Assembly (NCBI GenBank): GCA_026125835.1
Contig: JAHCKJ010000098.1
Span: 1-7,492, forward strand
From: Sphingopyxis sp.
Lineage (GTDB): Bacteria > Pseudomonadota > Alphaproteobacteria > Sphingomonadales > Sphingomonadaceae
Length of the DNA: 7,492 nucleotides
Direction: 5' to 3'
Position 1 is the first letter of the stretch, and every line of letters begins with the position of its first letter. Positions 1 through 4,695 of the stretch are shown here, in pieces. A program made the translations under genes and the position numbers. The notes below the pieces were generated by a model that worked only from the letters and a program-made list of their open reading frames with translations, had not been told where the DNA came from and made no database searches.

Positions 1-875
1 AGACCTTTTACGGCATGCTGGCGGTCGAAACGCTGGGCATCGCCGTGAACAACCAGCGCGAGCTGGTGCGCGCCGACCGCAGCGCGTGGCGCGCGCTCGA
101 CGAGTTGCCCAATGTGCGCGCCGCGATGGCGCTCGCCGAAATCGGCGAGGATAAATATGCCGACGCCGTGCTGCGCCATCAGGCGCGGATCGGCGACGCG
201 CGCCAACATGACCAGCTGCTCGCGATCGCCGGGGCGCTCAGCCTGCCCGAAACCCAGCTCTATCTCGCCCACAACACCCCGCAGGGCCGCAAGCCCGCGG
301 CCCAGGCGCGTTATCCGCAGCCCAAATGGGAGCCCAATGGGGGGTGGAAGGTCGATCCGGCGCTGGTATTCGCGCATACCTTGCAGGAATCGCGCTTCCA
401 GCGCGCCGTGGTCAGCCCGGCGGGCGCCAAGGGATTGATGCAGGTGCGTCCCGGCACCGCGCGCGACGTCGCGCGCTGGCGCGGCGAAAGCATCGACACG
501 CGCGACCTGTCGATCCCCGCGGTCAATATGGACATGGGGCAAAGCTATCTGCAATATCTCGCCCGCGACGCCGCGACCGGCGGCCAGTTGCCCAAAGTGA
601 TCGCCGCCTACAACGCCGGCCCCGCGCCGATCGCGCGCTGGCAGTCGGAAATCCGCGATAACGGCGACCCGCTGCTGTACATGGAATCCATCCCCTATTG
701 GGAAACACGCGGCTATGTCGGTATCGTGCTTCGCAACTACTGGATGTACGAAGCGCAGCAGGGCAAACCATCGGTCAGCCGCGCCGCGCTGGCGCAGGGC
801 AAATGGCCCCGCTTTCCCGACGGCAAGGACCGCACCCGGCTGACCTGGGCGGGCGGCATGGCCAATGCCGATTGA
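1..875 (+). CDS. Soluble lytic murein transglycosylase (GH23/SLT domain), 5'-truncated by window edge
   Basis: Periplasmic enzyme that cleaves the MurNAc-GlcNAc bond of peptidoglycan non-hydrolytically, leaving 1,6-anhydro-MurNAc ends. The reading frame is open to the left edge, and the codons before the ATG at 15 read TFYG, the usual lead-in to the last superhelical repeats of Slt70-like proteins. The gene therefore starts outside the window and its signal peptide is not visible. Numbering from the ATG at 15, residues 1-90 are helical linker and 115-250 the SLT domain. The catalytic glutamate is Glu125 in LQESRF (codon 387-389), followed by SPAGAKGLMQV and the AYNAGP motif. A conserved tail (PYWETRGYVGIVLRNYWMY) follows. 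The stop overlaps the next gene by 11 bases, suggesting translational coupling. Family assignment is firm; the exact Slt subfamily is not determined. Confidence 0.93.
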   Translation, partial: TFYGMLAVETLGIAVNNQRELVRADRSAWRALDELPNVRAAMALAEIGEDKYADAVLRHQARIGDARQHDQLLAIAGALSLPETQLYLAHNTPQGRKPAAQARYPQPKWEPNGGWKVDPALVFAHTLQESRFQRAVVSPAGAKGLMQVRPGTARDVARWRGESIDTRDLSIPAVNMDMGQSYLQYLARDAATGGQLPKVIAAYNAGPAPIARWQSEIRDNGDPLLYMESIPYWETRGYVGIVLRNYWMYEAQQGKPSVSRAALAQGKWPRFPDGKDRTRLTWAGGMANAD

Positions 876-1389
876 CGAAAGCCTGACGTTCAAGCCGGTC
901 CGAATCGCACTGCTGACGATTTCGGACAGCCGCAGCGCCGCCGAAGACCGTTCGGGCGACAAGCTCGAGGAATTGCTGACCGGCGCTGGACACATCCTTG
1001 CCGCGCGCGCGATCATCAAGGACGAAACCGACCTGATCGTCTCGCGCCTCCACAACTGGATCGACGATCCCGAGGTCGACGTCGTCATCACCACCGGCGG
1101 CACCGGGCTGACAGGCCGCGACGTGACGCCCGAGGCGCTGCACCGGCTCGACGGCAAGGACATTCCCGGTTTCGGCGAGTTGTTCCGCTGGCTCAGCTAC
1201 CAGACGATCGGTACCTCGACGATCCAGTCGCGCGCCTGCGCCGTCGTCGCGCGCGGCACCTATATCTTCGCACTGCCGGGTTCGACCGGCGCGGTGACCG
1301 ACGCGTGGGAGGGCATTTTGGCAACCCAGTTCGACAGCCGCAACCGCCCCTGCAACTTCGTCGACCTGATGCCGCGGCTGATGGAATAG
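865..1389 (+). CDS. moaB: MoaB/MogA-family molybdenum cofactor biosynthesis protein
   Basis: Cytosolic molybdopterin-binding protein of the MoaB/MogA fold. By family knowledge it acts late in molybdenum cofactor assembly by adenylylating molybdopterin before metal insertion, although E. coli MoaB itself is dispensable and MogA does the work there. The 174 residues match the usual ~170-180. Visible motifs are the N-terminal strand ALLTISDSRS (15-24), the TTGGTGLTGRDVTPE loop (76-90), PGFGELFR (101-108) and the ALPGSTGAV segment (136-144). These are the molybdopterin-site motifs shared with MogA and gephyrin domains. The ATG lies inside the end of the transglycosylase gene with an 11-base overlap, so expression is probably coupled to it, although no functional link between the two is obvious. 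A repeat doublet begins 13 bases after its stop. Confidence 0.92.
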   Translation: MPIDESLTFKPVRIALLTISDSRSAAEDRSGDKLEELLTGAGHILAARAIIKDETDLIVSRLHNWIDDPEVDVVITTGGTGLTGRDVTPEALHRLDGKDIPGFGELFRWLSYQTIGTSTIQSRACAVVARGTYIFALPGSTGAVTDAWEGILATQFDSRNRPCNFVDLMPRLME

Positions 1390-1402
1390 CGCCGACAAAA
1401 CC

Positions 1403-1431
1403 GTCGCCCGCGCGAAGGCGGGGGCCGCCGG
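1403..1431 (+). repeat. REP-like palindromic repeat, copy R1 (forward)
   Basis: A 29-bp unit that differs from copy R3 at two positions (27 of 29 identical). Its core forms an 8-bp stem with a GAAG loop; in this copy one base pair is lost (G at 1410). It starts 13 bases after the moaB stop codon. It has no T-tract, so it is not a standard intrinsic terminator. Confidence 0.85.
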
Positions 1432-1462
1432 AGGCCTTGCCCAGCGGCGCTGCGTAAACCGA

Positions 1463-1490
1463 CAGCGGCCCCCGCCTTCGCGGGGGCGAC
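1463..1490 (-). repeat. REP-like palindromic repeat, copy R2 (inverted)
   Basis: 28 bases identical to the reverse complement of copy R3; the 29th outer base (1462) differs. The perfect 8-bp stem lies at 1468-1475 and 1480-1487 around a four-base loop. It sits directly before the AT-rich region upstream of the radical SAM gene. Confidence 0.87.
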
Positions 1491-1498
1491 AAACAATT

Positions 1499-1513
1499 GT
1501 TCTTTATTTGTTC
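1499..1513 (+). promoter_or_regulatory. Putative LexA (SOS) box, GTTC-N7-GTTC
   Basis: The sequence GTTCTTTATTTGTTC fits exactly the direct-repeat operator GTTC-N7-GTTC known for LexA in alphaproteobacteria. It lies in the only AT-rich stretch of the intergenic region, ending 18 bases before the GTG start of the radical SAM gene, a position where a bound repressor would block its promoter. An overlapping inverted repeat, TGTTC-TCATC-GAACA (1509-1523), and a 10-bp palindrome AACAATTGTT (1492-1501) add to the operator-like look. No clear -35/-10 pair could be assigned. The pattern has 8 fixed bases, so a chance hit somewhere in the window is possible; the location and the target gene make it more credible. 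Confidence 0.6.
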
Positions 1514-1531
1514 TCATCGAACAGATAAAGT

Positions 1532-2626
1532 GTGCCAGTGGAACCCGCCAAACCCCTCCCCCCGATTTCAGGCCGCGGCGCTCCCGCCAACCCGCGCCCG
1601 ACGCGCACCGGATCGCTTGACCGCGAGCCCGACGGCGACTGGCTCGACACCGCCGAACGGATCGACGGCGACCCGCCGCCGCTGCGCACCACCGTCACCG
1701 TCGAGCATTCCAAAACGATCATCGCGCGCAACAGCTCTCCCGACATTGGTTTCGACCGTTCGATCAATCCCTATCGCGGCTGCGAACATGGCTGCATCTA
1801 TTGCTACGCGCGCCCGACCCATGCCTTTCACGACCTGTCGCCCGGCCTCGATTTCGAAAGCCGCCTGTTCGCCAAGCCCGACGCGGCGAAGCTGTTACGC
1901 GCCGAGCTGGCAAAGCGCGGTTACACCGCCGCCCCGCTCGCGATCGGCACCAACACCGACGGTTACCAGCCGATCGAGCGCGAATGGGGCATCACCCGCT
2001 CGGTGATCGAGGTGCTTGCCGAAACGCGTCACCCGCTGCTCATCACCACCAAATCCGACCGGCTGCTGCGCGACATCGACCTGCTCGCCGCCATGGCGCG
2101 CGACAACCTAGTCGGCGTCGCGATTTCGGTGACGACGCTCGATCCCCACCTAGCGCGCACCCTCGAACCGCGCGCCCCACACCCCAAACGCCGCCTCGCC
2201 GCCATCCGCGCGCTGATCGACGCCGGGGTACCGACGCAGGTCAATGTCTCGCCGATCATTCCAGCGATCACCGATCACGAGATCGAGGCGATCATGGCCG
2301 CCGCGGCGCAGGCCGGCGCGATCCGCGCCTCCTACATATTGATGCGCCTGCCGTTCGAGGTCGCGCCGCTGTTCCGCGCCTGGCTCGCCGCCCACTACCC
2401 CGATCGCGCCGACAAGGTGATGCACATGGTGCAGGATATCCGCGGCGGCCGCGACAATGACCCGGGCTTCTTCACCCGCATGAAGGGTCAGGGGGTCTGG
2501 GCGCAGCTCATCCGTAGCCGCGTCAAGCGCGCCGCGCGCGAACATGGCCTGGACCGCCGCTTCCCGCCGCTGCGCAGCGACTTGTTCAGGCCGCCCGAAC
2601 GCGACGGGCAGATGGAGTTGTTTTGA
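1532..2626 (+). CDS. PA0069-family radical SAM protein (spore photoproduct lyase-like)
   Basis: Predicted cytosolic radical S-adenosylmethionine enzyme of the group named after Pseudomonas PA0069 and related to Mycobacterium Rv2578c (COG1533, often labelled DNA repair photolyase). The reaction and substrate of this subfamily are not established to my knowledge. The [4Fe-4S] ligands are visible in GCEHGCIYCYARPTH, with Cys84, Cys88 and Cys91 in a CxxxCxxC pattern (codons 1781-1804). The family signature GRGAPANP is at 14-21, and NTDGYQPIE (141-149), TTKSD (172-176) and EPRAPHPKRRLAA (212-224) follow, with a conserved C-terminal region rich in basic residues. The start is uncertain: GTG at 1532 (364 residues) or GTG at 1538 (362), both with weak Shine-Dalgarno sequences. 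A putative LexA box lies just upstream and a REP-like repeat starts 8 bases after the stop. Confidence 0.9.
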   Translation: MPVEPAKPLPPISGRGAPANPRPTRTGSLDREPDGDWLDTAERIDGDPPPLRTTVTVEHSKTIIARNSSPDIGFDRSINPYRGCEHGCIYCYARPTHAFHDLSPGLDFESRLFAKPDAAKLLRAELAKRGYTAAPLAIGTNTDGYQPIEREWGITRSVIEVLAETRHPLLITTKSDRLLRDIDLLAAMARDNLVGVAISVTTLDPHLARTLEPRAPHPKRRLAAIRALIDAGVPTQVNVSPIIPAITDHEIEAIMAAAAQAGAIRASYILMRLPFEVAPLFRAWLAAHYPDRADKVMHMVQDIRGGRDNDPGFFTRMKGQGVWAQLIRSRVKRAAREHGLDRRFPPLRSDLFRPPERDGQMELF

Positions 2627-2634
2627 ATGAACCC

Positions 2635-2663
2635 GTCGCCCCCGCGAAGGCGGGGGCCGCTGG
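2635..2663 (+). repeat. REP-like palindromic repeat, copy R3 (forward), left border of the GIY-YIG segment
   Basis: 29 bp with core GCCCCCGCGAAGGCGGGGGC (2638-2657), a perfect 8-bp stem with GAAG loop, and an asymmetric GTC...CGCTGG flank that gives it a direction. It is the exact reverse complement of copy R4. It starts 8 bases after the radical SAM stop and ends 19 bases before the GIY-YIG start codon. Confidence 0.9.
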
Positions 2664-2670
2664 CGTCATC

Positions 2671-2674
2671 GAGG
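2671..2674 (+). promoter_or_regulatory. Ribosome binding site deciding the GIY-YIG start
   Basis: GAGG lies 8 bases before the ATG at 2683, the standard spacing, and just inside repeat R3. It favours that ATG over the in-frame TTG at 2623, whose use would add 20 residues encoded mostly by the repeat. Confidence 0.6.
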
Positions 2675-2682
2675 CGAACTCG

Positions 2683-3021
2683 ATGCGAAACGCCTATGTT
2701 TACATAATGGCCAATAAGCCGATGGGAATCCTCTATATCGGCGTCACGGACAACCTGTCCGCCAGAATTTTCGCGCATCGCAACGGAACGGGTTCGGCAT
2801 TTTGCCGGAAGTGGCAACTGGTGCAGCTGGTTTACGCTGAATCTTTCGACCGGATCGACGAAGCGATTGCCCGCGAAAAGGCGTTGAAGAAAAGGAACCG
2901 CGTTTGGAAACCGCGGCTGATTTCGGAGGCCAACCCTCAAAGGGCCGACTTTTCGACACCATCAACGGCTGAGCCATGCGGCCAGCGGCCCCCGCCTTCG
3001 CGGGGGCGACAATGCAACTAA
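2683..3021 (+). CDS. Small GIY-YIG (URI) family nuclease-like protein
   Basis: A single-domain protein of 112 residues from the stand-alone GIY-YIG group related to YhbQ and to the N-terminal nuclease domain of UvrC. The fold cuts DNA through a metal-dependent active site; the biological role of these small proteins is mostly unknown. The GIY element appears as the variant YVY (5-7) and the YIG element is intact (LYIGVT, 17-22). The expected catalytic arginine is Arg28 in NLSARIFAH, the metal-binding glutamate probably Glu65 in AIAREKALKK, and Asn84 lies in EANP. All key positions look present, so it is probably active. Residues 101-109 are encoded by repeat R4 and are unlikely to belong to the fold. 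The stop overlaps the stop of the convergent ligase gene (CTAA, 3018-3021). An annotation program might instead start at TTG 2623. Confidence 0.85.
   Translation: MRNAYVYIMANKPMGILYIGVTDNLSARIFAHRNGTGSAFCRKWQLVQLVYAESFDRIDEAIAREKALKKRNRVWKPRLISEANPQRADFSTPSTAEPCGQRPPPSRGRQCN
2982..3010 (-). repeat. REP-like palindromic repeat, copy R4 (inverted), right border of the GIY-YIG segment
   Basis: 29 of 29 bases match the reverse complement of copy R3, with the perfect stem at 2988-2995 and 3000-3007. It lies within the 3' end of the GIY-YIG frame and 7 bases beyond the ligase stop codon, so it forms a hairpin at the 3' end of both convergent transcripts. No T-tract follows on either strand. Confidence 0.9.
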
Positions 3022-4625
3022 ACCCCGGCCAAAGACCGCAACTTGTAATCCTTGTAATCGTCCCGGATCTGCCGCTTCAAAATCTTCCCGGTCGCGGTGT
3101 GCGGCAGTTCGTCGACGAACACGACCTCGTCGGGCAGCCACCATTTCGCCACCTTGTCTTTCAGATAATCGACGATCGCCGCCTCGCTCGTCTCGGCACC
3201 CGGCTTTTTCACGATCAGCAGGATCGGCCGCTCGTCCCACTTCGGGTGATAGACGCCCACGGCTGCGGCCTCCTGCACCCCCGGCGCACCCACCGCGGCA
3301 TTTTCCAGCTCGATCGACGAAATCCACTCGCCGCCCGACTTGATCACATCCTTGGCGCGGTCGGTGATCTGCATGACGCCGTCGGGGTGGATCACCGACA
3401 CGTCGCCGGTGTCGAACCAGCCGTCGGCATCAGCGGCGTCGCTGTCCGCCTTGAAATAGCGCTGGATGATCCATGGCCCGCGGCATTGCAGCCGCCCGCT
3501 CGTCACCCCGTCACGCGGCAGTTCGTTGTCCGCGTCGTCGACGATGCGCAGCTCGACCCCGAACGGCGGACAGCCCTGGCGGCAGATGATGTCGACCTGC
3601 TCGTCAAAGCCCAGCGCGTCCCAGTTCCACGGACGCTTGCCCATCGTCCCGATCGGGCTGGTTTCGGTCATCCCCCACGCGTGGCCGACATAGACCCCCG
3701 CCTTCATAAAGCGTTCGATCATCGCGCGTGGCGCCGCCGAACCGCCGATGATGACATGGTGCAGCGCGCCATAACCCATGCCCGTTGCGTCCATATGGGC
3801 GAACATGGCGAGCCACACCGTCGGTACCCCGGCGCTGTGGGTGACGCCCTCGGCGTGCATCAGGTCGCACAGAACCTGCGCGTCGTTCGTCGCCGAAAAG
3901 ACCAGCTTCGCCCCCACCGTCGCCGCCGCAAAGGGGATACCCCAGCTGTTCGCGTGGAACATCGGCACGATCGGCAGGATCACGCTGCGGCTCGACAGGT
4001 CAAAAGCATCGGGCTGGATCTCGGTGATCGCATGGATGACGTTCGAACGATGCTCGTACAGCACCCCCTTCGGATTGCCCGTCGTGCCGCTTGTGTAGCA
4101 CAGCCCCACCGGGTCGCGCTCGTCGAGTTCGACCCACTGAAAGCTGCCGTCTTCGGCATCGACCAGGTCGCGGTACGATTTGTAATCGCCCTGCGCGGGC
4201 GCATCGAACAGGATAAAATGCTCGACCGTTGGCAATTGGTCGCGCAGCCGCTCGACGATCGGCAGGAACATCGCGTCGAACAGCAGCACACGGTCCTCGG
4301 CATGGTTGATGATATAGACCAGCTGCTCGTCGAACAGCCGCGGATTGACCGTGTGCAGCACCCCGCCCATGCCCGCGCTGCCGTACCAGCTGACCAGATG
4401 ATGGCCGTGGTTCATCGCCAGCGTCGCGATGCGGTCGCCCTTCTGCATCCCCAGCTTGACCATCGCTGCGGCGAACCGTCGCGCGGCGTGCCCTACCTCG
4501 CCCCAGTTCGACCGCGTCAAACTGCCATCGGCCCAGCGCGAGACGATTTCGCGCCCCGCATGTTCGCGCGCGGCATGGTCGATCAGGCTGGTGACCAGCA
4601 GCGGCTGGCTCTGCATTCCGGACAT
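3018..4625 (-). CDS. Fatty acid-CoA ligase (AMP-binding/ANL superfamily)
   Basis: Cytosolic enzyme that activates a fatty acid with ATP to an acyl-adenylate and transfers it to coenzyme A, the entry step of beta-oxidation. The 535-residue length fits medium/long-chain acyl-CoA synthetases of the AlkK-like type. Motifs are in order: the ATP loop YTSGTTGNPKG (177-187), the adenylate motif GMTETSP (Thr320, Glu321), GWFDTGD (402-408), the hinge region DRAKDVIKSGGEWIS (422-436) and the C-terminal catalytic lysine Lys514 in TATGKILK. All key residues are intact. The ATG at 4625 is chosen because AGAGGA lies 8 bases upstream; the open frame continues back to 4790, but that would overlap dnaE. The gene follows dnaE after 70 bases on the same strand. 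Chain-length preference cannot be read from the sequence. Confidence 0.92.
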   Translation of the reverse strand: MSGMQSQPLLVTSLIDHAAREHAGREIVSRWADGSLTRSNWGEVGHAARRFAAAMVKLGMQKGDRIATLAMNHGHHLVSWYGSAGMGGVLHTVNPRLFDEQLVYIINHAEDRVLLFDAMFLPIVERLRDQLPTVEHFILFDAPAQGDYKSYRDLVDAEDGSFQWVELDERDPVGLCYTSGTTGNPKGVLYEHRSNVIHAITEIQPDAFDLSSRSVILPIVPMFHANSWGIPFAAATVGAKLVFSATNDAQVLCDLMHAEGVTHSAGVPTVWLAMFAHMDATGMGYGALHHVIIGGSAAPRAMIERFMKAGVYVGHAWGMTETSPIGTMGKRPWNWDALGFDEQVDIICRQGCPPFGVELRIVDDADNELPRDGVTSGRLQCRGPWIIQRYFKADSDAADADGWFDTGDVSVIHPDGVMQITDRAKDVIKSGGEWISSIELENAAVGAPGVQEAAAVGVYHPKWDERPILLIVKKPGAETSEAAIVDYLKDKVAKWWLPDEVVFVDELPHTATGKILKRQIRDDYKDYKLRSLAGV

Positions 4626-4695
4626 TTCGGCATTCCTCTCTTGTTTCCCCAAGGGATAAGGCGAGGACGGCGCTTTACGCAAGCGTGAACCGGGA

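Larger units (their letters stand above)
1403..1490. repeat. REPIN-like inverted repeat doublet (R1 + R2) without a gene
   Basis: Two copies of the repeat face each other across a spacer of about 31 bases. The outer edges read GTCGCC on the left and GGCGAC on the right, so the whole 88 bases can fold as one long interrupted hairpin or as two separate hairpins. This is the architecture called a REPIN where REP sequences occur as inverted pairs. The spacer codes for nothing recognisable. Confidence 0.7.
2635..3010 (+). mobile_element. Putative REP-bounded GIY-YIG unit (376 bp)
   Basis: Perfect 29-bp inverted repeats at both ends enclose one small nuclease gene and its ribosome binding site and almost nothing else. 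The inside is lower in GC (130 of 240 bases, 54%, at 2701-2940 by hand count) than samples of the neighbouring genes (58-75%). The structure suggests a mobile or formerly mobile unit, comparable to REP sequences flanking RAYT transposase genes. No target-site duplication is evident: the bases outside R3 (ACCC) and R4 (AATG) do not match. The alternative is a resident gene that happens to lie between two independently inserted 3'-end repeats. Confidence 0.45.

Noticed and set aside
775..1398. Open frame of 207 codons on the minus strand
   Set aside because: It is the shadow of moaB and the transglycosylase end, with no recognisable domain.
2623..2682. TTG start of the GIY-YIG gene overlapping the radical SAM stop
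   Set aside because: The extra 20 residues are largely a translation of repeat R3. The GIY-YIG domain begins right after the ATG at 2683, which has GAGG 8 bases upstream.
2638..3007. Repeat hairpins as intrinsic terminators
   Set aside because: The stems are strong, but none is followed by a run of T on either strand, so termination is not supported by sequence alone.
1403..3010. CRISPR-like array from the four repeats
   Set aside because: Copies are in both orientations with spacings of about 31, 1144 and 318 bases, and they enclose genes. This is a REP-like pattern, not an array.
4671..4685. Possible terminator between dnaE and the ligase (CGCTT-TACGC-AAGCG)
   Set aside because: The stem has only five base pairs and no T-tract follows, so it is too weak to call.
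2976..4688. Open frame of 570 codons on the plus strand
   Set aside because: It is antisense to the ligase gene, rich in Arg, His, Asp and Pro as expected of a GC-rich shadow frame, and shows no known motif.
4641..4690. Possible promoter for the ligase on the minus strand (TTGCGT, 17 bases, TTATCC)
   Set aside because: Only three of six -35 bases match and the -10 is poor. The gene could equally be co-transcribed with dnaE across 70 bases.
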